In this document: piece by piece, positions 19,258 through 27,463 of the stretch
Numbering within the stretch: the stretch's first letter is position 1
Layout: each line of letters opens with the position of its first letter
Assembly: GCA_030550225.1 (NCBI GenBank)
Contig: JAUQPV010000003.1
Location: 1-33,085, forward strand
Source: Acidobacteriota bacterium
GTDB lineage: Bacteria; Acidobacteriota; HRBIN11
Reading direction: 5' to 3'
Length of the DNA: 33,085 bases
The notes under the pieces: generated by a model
The model's database searches: none
Told to the model about the DNA's origin: nothing
Seen by the model: the letters and a program-made list of their open reading frames with translations, nothing else
Program-made: the position numbers and the translations under genes

Positions 19258-20568
19258 TCATGTGGTCTTCATCCGTCGCAAGTGCCGGTACAAGGTCGCC
19301 CGGGAGATGCCCAGGCGGCGAGCCGCTTCCTTCTTGTTTCCGCCGACCTGGGCCAGGACCTCCAGGACCCGGGCGGGCTCTAAGCGCTCGGTCGGCAGGG
19401 CCGGTCGGGGGAGCCGACGGGGAGTCGTCAAGCCCGGGAAGTGCTCGGGTCGGAGGGGTTCGCCCCGGGCCAACAAGAGGGCCCGTTCCAGGACGTTTCG
19501 GAGTTCCCGGATATTACCGGGCCAGGCGTACGCCGTCAGCAGGCGCAGGACCTCGGGGGCGACGCGGGGATGAGGCGCCCCCAGAGTCTTCAGGAGGTAC
19601 TCGACCAGAGGCGGGATGTCCTCGACTCGTTCCCGCAAGGGCGGTAAGACGATGGGAAATACGTTGATGCGATAGAACAGATCCCGGCGGAATCGGCCCG
19701 TCTCGACCAGCGCCTCCAAGTCCTGGTGGGTCGCGCAGATGAGGCGGAAGTCGCTCCGCCGGAGCCGAACCTCCCCGAGGCGGCGAAAGACCTTTTCCTC
19801 CAAGACCTTCAGGAAGGCGGCTTGTAAGCTCAGGTCCATATCCCCGATTTCGTCCAAAAAGAGGGTCCCGCTGTCGGCGACCTCGATCAGGCCCTCCTTG
19901 GCGTCCACGGCGGACGTGAAGGCGCCGCGGGCGTGGCCGAAGAGTTCGCTGGCCAGGAGCTCGCCCCGGAGGGTCGAACAGTTGATCTCGACGAAGGGTC
20001 CCGTCTGGCGGACGCTGTGTTCGTGGATCCACCGGGCGAGGACGCCCTTGCCCGTGCCGGTCTCACCCATGAGGAGGACGGGCGCATCGCTTTCGGCGGC
20101 GACGGCGACCATCTCCCGGACGCGGCGCATGGCCGGGCTGTCCCCAAAGAAGGGCTCTTCCCGTCGGTCCAGGCGACGCCGGGCGGTGTACTGCTTATGG
20201 ACCTTCCGGACGTCGATGCTCTTGCGAAGGAGGGTTTCCAGGTCCTGGAGCCGCACGGGCTTCGTGAGAAAGTGATCGGCCCCCCGCCGCATGGCCTCGA
20301 CGGCTTGAGGGATGTCCCCATGGCCGGTGACGACGATGACGGCGACATCCGGGAACTCCTCCCGGAGTTCAGGAATCCAATCGAGGCCGTTGCCGTCCGG
20401 CAGGTGGAGGTCTAACAGGACGGCGCTGAAGCGTCGGTCCGCCGCGGCCTGACGGGCTTCGTCCAGGGAAGCCACGCCGTAGGCCACATATCCAGCCTGG
20501 GCCAGATGCTCCGTCAAAAGGTTCCGGACGTGAGGGTCATCGTCTACGACGAGAACGTCGACGGACAT
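19258..20568 (-). CDS. Sigma-54-dependent response regulator (NtrC family)
   Basis: This 436-residue regulator has a receiver domain (Asp9-11, phosphoacceptor Asp53, Thr81, Lys103), an AAA+ sigma-54 interaction domain with Walker A GETGTGKG (168-175) and Walker B FLDEIGDM, and a C-terminal Fis-type helix-turn-helix (KKEAARRLGISRATLYRHL). The sigma-54 contact loop reads GAFTSA (215-220) instead of GAFTGA. The ATG at 20568 has GGGAGG upstream; a 35-codon upstream extension was rejected. No histidine kinase gene is adjacent, so the signal and the target genes are unknown. Confidence 0.9.
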   Translation of the reverse strand: MSVDVLVVDDDPHVRNLLTEHLAQAGYVAYGVASLDEARQAAADRRFSAVLLDLHLPDGNGLDWIPELREEFPDVAVIVVTGHGDIPQAVEAMRRGADHFLTKPVRLQDLETLLRKSIDVRKVHKQYTARRRLDRREEPFFGDSPAMRRVREMVAVAAESDAPVLLMGETGTGKGVLARWIHEHSVRQTGPFVEINCSTLRGELLASELFGHARGAFTSAVDAKEGLIEVADSGTLFLDEIGDMDLSLQAAFLKVLEEKVFRRLGEVRLRRSDFRLICATHQDLEALVETGRFRRDLFYRINVFPIVLPPLRERVEDIPPLVEYLLKTLGAPHPRVAPEVLRLLTAYAWPGNIRELRNVLERALLLARGEPLRPEHFPGLTTPRRLPRPALPTERLEPARVLEVLAQVGGNKKEAARRLGISRATLYRHLRRMKTT

Positions 20569-20714
20569 GTGGACCTCCCGACCTCTAAACTTCCTGCCTC
20601 CGTCGTAGAATACTCGGTCACCCTGAATCCCGGTGCTGAACACGGGGTGTCCGGCCTCTTGGAAACCAGACACCCAAGTCCGGTATCTCCGGATGAAAGG
20701 CCCGGGCCGCCTCT

Positions 20715-20720
20715 ATTATA
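20715..20720 (-). promoter_or_regulatory. Possible -10 element for the response regulator
   Basis: The minus strand reads TATAAT here, about 150 bp upstream of the regulator start. No -35 resembling TTGACA is found at 16-18 bp, so support is limited. Confidence 0.25.
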
Positions 20721-20723
20721 CCC

Positions 20724-20802
20724 GGTGTTCGGTGCTGGATGTTAGGCGCCTGGGTGCTCGGCTGGAGTCTCTTGAGACCCAACACCCATCCGGCACCCGA
20801 CC
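20724..20802. repeat. Inverted heptad hairpin after the ABC permease gene
   Basis: The left arm (20724-20763; GGTGTTC, GGTGCTG, GATGTTA, GGCGCCT, GGGTGCT) and the right arm (20776-20802; CCCAACA, CCCATCC, GGCACCC) are diverged reverse complements. The right arm ends 12 bp from the stop of the permease gene, so the structure would form at the 3' end of that mRNA. Confidence 0.6.
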
Positions 20803-20813
20803 TTCATCAGCCC

Positions 20814-21947
20814 TCAAAACCGGAAGACGACGACGGGGTCGACCCGGAGGGCTTTCCGGATGGCGACCAGGGAGGATAGCGTGCACATCGCCATCGTGAG
20901 GCCGATCACGACGACATACAGCTCAGAGGGGATCAACAGCCAGAGCTGGAGGCGCTCGTAGAGTGGAACGGTCAGGAGCGTGATCAGGAGACCCGCCAGG
21001 TAGCCCAGGAGGCCGCTGGCCCAGCCTTGGAGTAGGATGACCTGGGCCAGCTCCTGATTCGTCGTGCCCATCGCCTTCAGGGTCCCGTACTCCCGCAAGT
21101 GTTCCATCGTCGACGCATAGATCGTCTGGCCCACGATGGCCGTCCCGACCAGGAATCCCAACAAGACGGTCACCCCGATGCCGAGGCCCAGGCCCGTCTG
21201 GATGCTCCAGTACCGCCGCGTCTTCCAGGACCACTCGGCCTTCGTATATACGTCGACACCCCGGAGCTCGGGCCATGCCCGCAGACGCCGGACAAAAGCT
21301 CTCGGGTCCTGGCCGGGTTTCAACTTCACGACGATGAAGGTCGTCGTGTCAGGCGTGACGATCCGGGAGTAATGGCGGGCCATTCGCAGGGACGTGAAGG
21401 CGATGGGGTATGTCGTGAAGGACTTGACGCCCCGGGAGAAGCCCACGATGCGGGTCTTCTGCCAGAAGACCTCGACCTCGTCGCCGACCCGAAGGGGCCC
21501 GAGTCGCCGGAGGGACGAAATGTCCAGGATGATCCCCGCCTGACCCCGCAGGTCTTGGATCGAACCCTCGGCCATCTCCCAGGGTCCGCCGACGCCCGTG
21601 TCCAGGTTGAAGCCGATGACCTGCACGGACTCGGTCGCTCCTGACGGGAGCTTCATCAGGCCCCAACTCATCACGATCTCCTCGGCCCACTCGACTTCCG
21701 GGAGGGATCGGACCTTAGAGAGTTTGCGAAGGGGAAAGGGTCGGGCCGAGTCGAAGTTGACGGCGTGCTCGCTCGTGATCCATACGTCGCCCGGCGTATG
21801 GTCGATGAGGATGGACGCACTGCTGACGAAGCCCAGGTAGGCCCCCAACTGGGCAAACATCAAGACGACGGCGAACGTCACGCCGATGAGGGTGATGAGC
21901 GTACGGACCTTGTCGTACCAAAGGTTCTTCCAAGCCAACCGGTACAT
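20814..21947 (-). CDS. ABC transporter permease, MacB/DevC-type FtsX fold
   Basis: The 377-residue protein starts with a cytoplasmic helix (YRLAWKNLWYDKVRT) and one membrane segment (about 16-40). A long extracytoplasmic domain of about 200 residues follows, then three membrane segments near 252-275, 303-328 and 338-362. The block TMEHLREYGTLKAMGTTNQEL is the typical coupling-loop region of FtsX-domain permeases that export lipids, peptides or glycolipid signals. Its ATPase and membrane-fusion partners are not adjacent, unlike usual DevBCA or MacAB operons. Substrate unknown. GGAG precedes the ATG by 9 bases. Confidence 0.85.
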   Translation of the reverse strand: MYRLAWKNLWYDKVRTLITLIGVTFAVVLMFAQLGAYLGFVSSASILIDHTPGDVWITSEHAVNFDSARPFPLRKLSKVRSLPEVEWAEEIVMSWGLMKLPSGATESVQVIGFNLDTGVGGPWEMAEGSIQDLRGQAGIILDISSLRRLGPLRVGDEVEVFWQKTRIVGFSRGVKSFTTYPIAFTSLRMARHYSRIVTPDTTTFIVVKLKPGQDPRAFVRRLRAWPELRGVDVYTKAEWSWKTRRYWSIQTGLGLGIGVTVLLGFLVGTAIVGQTIYASTMEHLREYGTLKAMGTTNQELAQVILLQGWASGLLGYLAGLLITLLTVPLYERLQLWLLIPSELYVVVIGLTMAMCTLSSLVAIRKALRVDPVVVFRF

Positions 21948-22033
21948 CGGCTAAGCTCCGGGACGGCGTGATTCATCGCTCATAGGTCCTGAGGGGGAGC
22001 CGACGCCCCATCAGCCATGACTCACGAGCCGTC

Positions 22034-23080
22034 TCAGCCCGCCGCCCCGGTGGGACTCGTGACCTCGGGGAAGGTCGCCGGGCCGATGACCCAGAGAGGG
22101 CCGGGGGGCGTCCGGAATCGGCCCTCGATCTCCAGCATCGGCGGCCAGGCGGACCATCCGACAATACGACCCATCCCGGAGGCATACCCGTCGGGCCGGA
22201 CGTCGCCGACCAGCCGGTGGCGCCATTGGGGGATCGGGTGGACCTGGACCTGATACTGGGGGAAGACTTCTCGGAGCCGATGATAGACGACCGGCGAGAG
22301 GGCCTCTCGGGTGAGGACCCAGACCTTCCGCGGCGTCTGTTCGGCATATACCAAGAAGTCCCCCAGGGCGTTCAGCATCCGGTCCCACTCGGGGGGCGTC
22401 GCCAGGGCCCCCAAGCCTGTGCAGTCGCTGATGAGATACGGGTCGATGGGCACATGAATACGCTGGACGTCGCTGAACCATCGTTGGAACATCTGATGCC
22501 GACGTTGGGCCCGCTCGGAGGGCGGCTTCGGTCGGACCCGCCCGTGGGGTTCCACGACAAACAGCTCGACGTCCGCCCAGGGGGCCAGCAAAGAGGCCCA
22601 CGGATGTTCGCCCCCGGGCCACGTCAGGAGGACAACCGTGCAGGGCCGGAGGCTCATCAGCAGGGTCCACTTGTATTCCCGTCCGACGGCGTCGTCGATC
22701 AGGCCGTCCGTGTCGACCAAGACCGTCGCATGACGCTGGCGGGCATACTGAACGACCCGCCGGATGGCGTCGACCGTCTGCAGAAGCCGGCCCGTCGGGT
22801 GCGTCGCCCCGACGAAAACACAAGCCTCCGGGAGGTACGCCTCGACGTCCGGTCGCCGGGGGTCCCACGGGGCATAGCTGATCAGGCCGGGGGCCCCAAA
22901 GAGACATTGACCCAGGTCGGCACTGACCAGACCGATGTCGACGTCCGGATACAGGTTGCAGTACTGCCGGACCCAGGTCGACTTGCCGCTGTCGATGGGT
23001 CCCATCAGGACGACGACGCCCCGGGGTGGTTTAAGGGTTTGCAGACTGGTGTCCCAAGTCAGCGCTCTTCCGTGCTTCAT
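22034..23080 (-). CDS. Clp1/Grc3-type polynucleotide 5'-hydroxyl kinase
   Basis: The 348-residue protein has Walker A GPIDSGKST (27-35), a D-x-GQ motif (Asp55, Gln58) and a DTDGLI motif (123-128) at the Walker B / lid position. This triad is characteristic of the Clp1_P family of RNA or DNA 5'-OH kinases, known from eukaryotes and archaea and found more thinly in bacteria. The C-terminal half (about 200-348) is beta-rich in appearance and not recognised. Its ATG overlaps the upstream methyltransferase gene by 50 bp, and no other in-frame start is available, so the two are probably co-translated. An RNA repair or processing role is inference. Confidence 0.75.
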   Translation of the reverse strand: MKHGRALTWDTSLQTLKPPRGVVVLMGPIDSGKSTWVRQYCNLYPDVDIGLVSADLGQCLFGAPGLISYAPWDPRRPDVEAYLPEACVFVGATHPTGRLLQTVDAIRRVVQYARQRHATVLVDTDGLIDDAVGREYKWTLLMSLRPCTVVLLTWPGGEHPWASLLAPWADVELFVVEPHGRVRPKPPSERAQRRHQMFQRWFSDVQRIHVPIDPYLISDCTGLGALATPPEWDRMLNALGDFLVYAEQTPRKVWVLTREALSPVVYHRLREVFPQYQVQVHPIPQWRHRLVGDVRPDGYASGMGRIVGWSAWPPMLEIEGRFRTPPGPLWVIGPATFPEVTSPTGAAG

Positions 23081-23927
23081 GGAACCGCACCCACATCGGC
23101 GTCCCCAGCTTCCGCGCCGAGATAATCATCGCGTATCCCCGCAAGGGAAACGCCAGGTAGTCGAACCGTGTCAAGGCCCACAGGAGGGGGTACACCCGCC
23201 GGTACCACCGGAACGCCCCTTCGAGGGGCTGGAAGTCCGCCTCCGAGGTCGGGGCAATGACACCGTCCCGAGGAGCCGCACGTATGGCCGACACCCGCCG
23301 CCGTTGCTTCCGGACGTAATACCAGTTCATCAGCATTTCGATGCCCTCGGTCAGGAACCGGGCGTAGGTCACGACCCGCTCGACCTCGAAGCCCCGGTAT
23401 ACGAGGGCCTGATATAAGTCCTCCGGGCGGTACCCCTCGCGGACGTGGCCATAGTGTTCTAACCGAAGGCCCAACCGGGGCTTGACCCGATTGAGCAGAT
23501 ACCGACGGCCCGTGCAGGGCGTGCCGATGATCAGACGACCGCCGGGTTTCACCAAGCCACAGAGCTCGTCCAGACACGCCCGGTCGTCTTCGATATGCTC
23601 CATGTAATCCAGCGAGACCACGACGTCGAAGCTCTCGGGCCGAAAGGGCAGACCCCGGGTATCGACCTGGACGACGTTGGTCTCGACGACCCGACGGGTC
23701 TCTTGGACGTGGACGGTATCCAGATCGGCCGAGACCCACCAGCCGCCCATCTGCCGCAAGAAGTAACTGAGAGCCCCCTTCGCACAGCCAAGCTCCAGAC
23801 ATCGGACCGTCGGCGGCAGGTCCCGCAGGAGATACCGCAGGATAGTCAGCTTCTCCCGCTTCTTAAAGGAATACCGCGCCAGGCGAACCTGCCAGGGTTC
23901 GGGCGTCGGAGCCACCCTCGAGTTCAT
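23031..23927 (-). CDS. Class I SAM-dependent methyltransferase
   Basis: The 298-residue protein carries SAM motif I LELGCAKG (44-51), an acidic ribose-binding residue at Asp68, VDTRGLPF (88-95) and DYMEH (107-111), the Methyltransf_11 pattern, followed by LVKPGGRLIIGTP. After the core there is a region of about 90 residues with a hydrophobic stretch (YPLLWALTRFDYLAFPL) that may touch the membrane or a lipid substrate. The substrate is unknown. It overlaps the kinase gene downstream by 50 bp. Confidence 0.82.
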   Translation of the reverse strand: MNSRVAPTPEPWQVRLARYSFKKREKLTILRYLLRDLPPTVRCLELGCAKGALSYFLRQMGGWWVSADLDTVHVQETRRVVETNVVQVDTRGLPFRPESFDVVVSLDYMEHIEDDRACLDELCGLVKPGGRLIIGTPCTGRRYLLNRVKPRLGLRLEHYGHVREGYRPEDLYQALVYRGFEVERVVTYARFLTEGIEMLMNWYYVRKQRRRVSAIRAAPRDGVIAPTSEADFQPLEGAFRWYRRVYPLLWALTRFDYLAFPLRGYAMIISARKLGTPMWVRFHEARKSADLGHQSANP

Positions 23928-23972
23928 CAGGTCACCCGAGTGGGATGTGCCGTTTGGCCTGTGAGAATCCCG

Positions 23973-24064
23973 TTGGGTGCTGGGTATTAGGTGTTAGGTG
24001 TTGGGTATTAGGTGTTAGGTGTTGGGTTCTTGGAGAAGGACCCAGCACCTAACACCCAACACCT
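23973..24064. repeat. Inverted heptad hairpin (GGTGTTA/G type)
   Basis: The left arm (about 23973-24028) is a clean tandem of GGTATTA, GGTGTTA and GGTGTTG units. After about 11 bases the right arm (24040-24064; CCCAGCA, CCTAACA, CCCAACA) reverse-complements it. The right arm ends six bases from the stop of the OB-fold gene. It is the most regular heptad array in the window. Confidence 0.75.
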
Positions 24065-24070
24065 GCCGAC

Positions 24071-24409
24071 CTACTCGTGGGTCTCGATGAGAACGACGAG
24101 GCTCTGGTCACCCAGGGCAAAGGCTTGGTTCACGATGCCCGTCACACGAACCCGTTCACCCACCCGGGGTACCGCTCCCTGCGTGACGACCGGGATTTCA
24201 CCCGTGGCGTCCCGGACGATGAAGTAACGGACGACTAATAGGTTCACGCCCTGTGTGACCTCACCGGCGATAGTGACCTTCTTCCCGTGATAGGTCCGCG
24301 GGTGGTCCAGGATGTCCCGGATCGACGTGGTCCTCAGGACACATGCCGGGCCGGCCAGGAGTCCGAACCCCACGAGGGCCGCGTACCGAAGCAGTAAAAC
24401 GACCCTCAT
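24071..24409 (-). CDS. Small exported OB-fold protein
   Basis: This 112-residue protein begins with a signal-like segment (MRVVLLLRYAALVGFGLLAG). A compact domain follows with IRDILDHPRTYHGKKVTIAGEV, YFIVRDATGEIPVV and RVGERVRVTGIV, the pattern of nucleic-acid-type OB folds that are also found in exported stress proteins. A Cys follows the hydrophobic segment (GPAC), but it is a poor lipobox, so secretion or anchoring by a signal peptide is equally likely. No function can be given. Confidence 0.75.
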   Translation of the reverse strand: MRVVLLLRYAALVGFGLLAGPACVLRTTSIRDILDHPRTYHGKKVTIAGEVTQGVNLLVVRYFIVRDATGEIPVVTQGAVPRVGERVRVTGIVNQAFALGDQSLVVLIETHE

Positions 24410-24669
24410 GCATGCTCTCCGGGAGTGTGTCCGGATGATCCTGATTATATGGAGTTACGGCCTCGCCTGCCCACCCCACCCTCGCCATGATGACAGTCAG
24501 TCACCATCGGCCTCATGGCGAACGGCGGATCATATCTCCCCATTCGCCATTCGCTACTCGCTGTTTGCTTTTCTCGAAGGGTCGGAAAGGCTGAATCCAT
24601 ACGGGCTTCCACGGGCCGAACGGTTCTTAGATGCATGAGATCACCCTCAAAAATCCCTGGGGTGGACGA
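24410..24669. other. Intergenic region with repeats
   Basis: The minus strand has TATAAT at 24444-24449, 35 bp upstream of the OB-fold gene, with no good -35. Then follow ATGGCGA and CATTCGC heptads in opposite orientation (about 24513-24565) and copy C of the dispersed repeat (24575-24625). No gene is seen. Confidence 0.5.
24575..24625 (+). repeat. Dispersed repeat, copy C (partial)
   Basis: CGAAGGGTCGGAAAGGCTG and the following segment to GGGCCGAACGG align with CGAAGAGTCGGAAGAGCTG...GGGCCAAGCGG at 32853-32902 and, more distantly, with the minus-strand copies at 19069 and 31246. Confidence 0.5.
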
Positions 24670-25230
24670 CTAAGCCGAACGACTGTCATTCCCAGGGGCC
24701 GAACGACTCTGGTAGATCAGCGTAGTTCCCTGAACTTGCACGCCGGCCGTGAGCCGATGAACTTGGCGGCGGGTCGGCGTCAGGATGTGCTCGACCCGCA
24801 GGCCCCGGACAGTCAGGGCGTCCGACAGAAGCCACCGATGGCATCGCCAGGGTAGAGCCTCGGCGCACATGTAGGCCAGCCGGTAGCGCTCGGTCAGCTC
24901 GATGATCACCCGGACGGCCTGGTCAAACTCGGGGGTCTCCATGTAGTCGGCGTAGCCCCGAAAGCCGGGGCTCGTCAGGCCCCGATGGGGCGAGTCGGGC
25001 CGGGGCGTCCGCCACCCGCCGAGTTCGGGAAAGTGTCGATACGTGATGCCGTACGGCGCCAGGGCGTCCGGCAAGGTATCCTTGTTGAACTGGGGATTCC
25101 GTCGAGACCGGGGGACCGTCCGAATGTCCGCCAGAAATTCGACACCGTGAGCCGTCAGGAGCCGGATGAAGTCCTCCAACGACCGGTTCGAATGGCCAAC
25201 CGTAAAGACCGTTCGAACGACTGATTCCAT
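24670..25230 (-). CDS. DUF488 family protein
   Basis: The 186-residue protein opens with VFTVGHSNRSLEDFIRLL and contains ADIRTVPRSRRNPQFN and a later YMCAEALPWRCHRWLLSDAL, the core motifs of DUF488. The conserved Cys/His/Arg residues suggest an enzymatic site, but the family has no settled function. The ATG at 25230 was chosen because the family starts just before TVGHSN. The longer open frame from 25317 translates heptad repeats. It follows yjbQ on the same strand after an inverted-heptad hairpin. Confidence 0.85.
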   Translation of the reverse strand: MESVVRTVFTVGHSNRSLEDFIRLLTAHGVEFLADIRTVPRSRRNPQFNKDTLPDALAPYGITYRHFPELGGWRTPRPDSPHRGLTSPGFRGYADYMETPEFDQAVRVIIELTERYRLAYMCAEALPWRCHRWLLSDALTVRGLRVEHILTPTRRQVHRLTAGVQVQGTTLIYQSRSAPGNDSRSA

Positions 25231-25264
25231 AGTCGAGAGTCTCGGATGCGAGATGCGGGCTGCG

Positions 25265-25325
25265 GGTGTCGGGTGTTTAGGGGTCAGACTCTTCGGGGCT
25301 CCCTGAACCCCGAACACCTAACACC
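25265..25325. repeat. Inverted heptad hairpin after yjbQ
   Basis: GGTGTCGGGTGTTTAGGGG with TCAG (25265-25287) matches the reverse complement of 25303-25325 at 18 of 23 positions, around a 15-base loop. Further GGATGCG/AGATGCG heptads precede it (about 25244-25262). The right arm ends 10 bp from the yjbQ stop. Confidence 0.65.
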
Positions 25326-25335
25326 GCCTCTTTTT

Positions 25336-25755
25336 TCAGGGTTCGCCAAAGATCTTGCCGACGACGACCCGCTCCCGGGGATGAATGTCAAAGTTGAAGA
25401 GGACGATTTGCTGCCACGTCCCGAGGTCCAGCCGGCCCTTCGTGATGGGGACGGTCAGGGAAGGGCCCACGACGGTCGCCCGGACGTGGCTCCGGCCGTT
25501 GCCGTCGTTCCAAGTCCGGTGATGGGCGTAGTCGATATCGGAAGGGGCGATCCGCTCCATCGCGTCGAAGATGTCCTTCCGAAGGCCAGGCTCGAATTCC
25601 ATCGTGCTGAGGGCGCAGGTCGAGCCTTGAGCAAACAGGACGACGAAGCCCTCGCGGACGCCCGCGGCTCGGACCTGTTCTTGGACATGGGTCGTGATGT
25701 CGGCGGACGTCTCGGCCTCCATCCGAAAGGAGAGCTGGAAACTATAGAGCTTCAT
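25336..25755 (-). CDS. yjbQ: YjbQ family (UPF0047) protein
   Basis: This 139-residue protein matches the UPF0047 family in length and pattern: an N-terminal strand set (MKLYSFQLSF), FVVLFAQGSTCALSTME, and the catalytic-looking segment with His78, His79, Asp84 and His90 followed by GPSLTVPITKGRLDLGTWQQI. The E. coli homologue has weak thiamine phosphate synthase activity, but the native role is not settled. The ATG at 25755 has AGGAGG upstream and lies 10 bp after the mtnP stop, so the two are likely co-transcribed. Confidence 0.9.
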   Translation of the reverse strand: MKLYSFQLSFRMEAETSADITTHVQEQVRAAGVREGFVVLFAQGSTCALSTMEFEPGLRKDIFDAMERIAPSDIDYAHHRTWNDGNGRSHVRATVVGPSLTVPITKGRLDLGTWQQIVLFNFDIHPRERVVVGKIFGEP

Positions 25756-25765
25756 CGGCCGCCTC

Positions 25766-26644
25766 CTATGATCCCCGATCGCCGAAGTACTTTCCGACGA
25801 TGGGCCAGAGTTTCTCGAGGGTCGCCCGGGGGACACACTGGGGGTCCGTGATAAAGGCGTCCTTCAGGGCCGAGGGACACGGACACTGGCGTTGGAGGGG
25901 CAGGAAGTCCATGACTTTCCGGATAATGCGTTGGGCTTTCTCCAGGTTCTCCTGGAGGACCCGGATGACCATCTCGGCTGTCACGGGTTCGGCGTGCTCG
26001 TACCAGCAGTCGTAGTCGGTCGCCATCGCGATGGTGGCATAACAGATCTCGGCCTCCCGGGCGAGCCAAGCCTCCGGTAGGTTCGTCATCCCGATGACGT
26101 CTACGTTCCACGTCCGGTAGGTCTCGGATTCCGCTTTCGTACTGAACTGAGGCCCCTCGATGCAGAGGTAGGTCCCCCCGAATTGGGTCTCGACGCCGAC
26201 CTGCTGGGCCGCCGTGTAAAGGGCCATGCTCAGTTCGGGACAGACGGGATGAGCGAAGCTGACGTGGGCCACGAGGCCCTCCCCGAAAAAGGTCCGTTCC
26301 CGCAGACGCGTCCGGTCGAAGAACTGGTCGGGGATGACCATCATGCCCGGTCGGATGGCCTCCTTCATGCTCCCGACGGCGCTGACCGAGATCAGCCATT
26401 CGACGCCGAGGACCTTAAACCCGTAAATATTGGCCCGGAAGTTGATCTCGGTCGGGAGCTTGACGTGGCCGACGCCGTGGCGGGGCAAGAAGGCCACGGC
26501 ATGAGGCCCCAGGCGCCCGATGACGTAAGGGCCCGAGGGCTCGCCGAAGGGCGTCGAGACCGTGTACTCGCCCTGGACCTCCAAGTCCTTCATCCGGTAG
26601 AGGCCGCTTCCGCCGATGATGCCGATCCGGATGGGTTCCGTCAT
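25766..26644 (-). CDS. mtnP: S-methyl-5'-thioadenosine phosphorylase
   Basis: MTAP cleaves methylthioadenosine with phosphate, the first salvage step for methionine and adenine. In 292 residues it has the phosphate-binding GGSGLY (11-16), PRHGVGH (54-60), EGPQFSTKAE (163-172), MTNLPEA (186-192, the MTAP rather than PNP signature) and TDYDCW (209-214). A C-x-C (CPC) and the tail PSALKDAF follow. The start ATG overlaps the ymdB stop as ATGA, with GGAGGTG upstream. Later methionine-salvage genes are not in the window. Confidence 0.93.
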   Translation of the reverse strand: MTEPIRIGIIGGSGLYRMKDLEVQGEYTVSTPFGEPSGPYVIGRLGPHAVAFLPRHGVGHVKLPTEINFRANIYGFKVLGVEWLISVSAVGSMKEAIRPGMMVIPDQFFDRTRLRERTFFGEGLVAHVSFAHPVCPELSMALYTAAQQVGVETQFGGTYLCIEGPQFSTKAESETYRTWNVDVIGMTNLPEAWLAREAEICYATIAMATDYDCWYEHAEPVTAEMVIRVLQENLEKAQRIIRKVMDFLPLQRQCPCPSALKDAFITDPQCVPRATLEKLWPIVGKYFGDRGS

Positions 26645-27447
26645 GGCCCACCTCCGTGGGGTTCTCGAAAGATGATATGTTCGACCGACAAGGCTCGGCC
26701 CGTGTCGGCGTCGGCTACGACGTAGAGGCCGGCAAATTGACAGGGCCCATCGGCGACCTCCAGGTGGCGGGGAAACGTCGTGCGGAGCTTCCGGATGGCC
26801 ATCTGGACGTCCATCCCGATGACCGAATCGTAGGGACCGTTCATCCCCACGTCGGTCACGTAGGCCGTATGGCCGCCCGTCAAGATACGGGCGTCGGCCG
26901 TCGGGATGTGCGTGTGCGTCCCGAATACGACCGTGACCTTCCCGTTAAGGTACCAGCCCATGGCGTTCTTTTCAGAGGTCGCCTCGGCATGCATGTCGAC
27001 GACGATGAGGGGGGTCTCCCGTCGGATGGCCGCCAGGTGCTGGTCGACCCAGTCGAAGGGACAGGGGACCCAGGGCATCAAGACCCGGCCCTGGAGGTTG
27101 ATGACGGCGACTCGGACGCCGCCGGTCGTCTCGTACAGGCCCCAGCCCCGGCCAGGCACCCCCGCCGGGTAGTTCGCCGGCCGCAGAAGGTCCGCCATGT
27201 CGTCCAGGACCGGGATGATCTCCTTCTTATCATAGATGTGATTGCCCGAAGTCATCACGTGGATACCGTAACCCCGGAGCTCCTGGGCGATCTCCGGCGT
27301 GATGCCAAACCCGTGGGCCGCATTCTCTACGTTGGCGACGACCAGGTCCACGGGCCGCTCCCGCCGGATACGTTCCAACTGAGACCGTACGATGCGCCGG
27401 CCAGGCCGTCCGATGATGTCACCCAACAGCAAAAGGTGAACGTCCAT
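26641..27447 (-). CDS. ymdB: YmdB-type metallophosphoesterase
   Basis: The TIGR00282 family hydrolyses 2',3'-cyclic nucleotides and similar phosphodiesters with a two-metal centre. The 268-residue protein shows GDIIGRPGRR (Asp10), ENAAHG (Glu41), TSGNHIYD (Asn69, His70), DMHAEATSEK (His153) and GTHTHIPTAD (His178, His180), all metal ligands in the family. ATG at 27447 fits the family start (DVHLLLLGD); ATG at 27462 five codons upstream is an alternative. The frame further upstream crosses heptad repeats. It overlaps mtnP by 4 bp. Confidence 0.9.
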   Translation of the reverse strand: MDVHLLLLGDIIGRPGRRIVRSQLERIRRERPVDLVVANVENAAHGFGITPEIAQELRGYGIHVMTSGNHIYDKKEIIPVLDDMADLLRPANYPAGVPGRGWGLYETTGGVRVAVINLQGRVLMPWVPCPFDWVDQHLAAIRRETPLIVVDMHAEATSEKNAMGWYLNGKVTVVFGTHTHIPTADARILTGGHTAYVTDVGMNGPYDSVIGMDVQMAIRKLRTTFPRHLEVADGPCQFAGLYVVADADTGRALSVEHIIFREPHGGGP

Positions 27448-27463
27448 CCCTACCCACGGCATG

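Noticed and set aside
18431-19573. 380-codon plus-strand open frame
   Set aside because: It lies opposite the TPR lipoprotein, crosses the composite repeat and enters the response regulator in antisense; its composition is that of a shadow.
23973-24064. Heptad array considered as a CRISPR
   Set aside because: Units are 7 bp, degenerate and without spacers; no cas gene is in the window.
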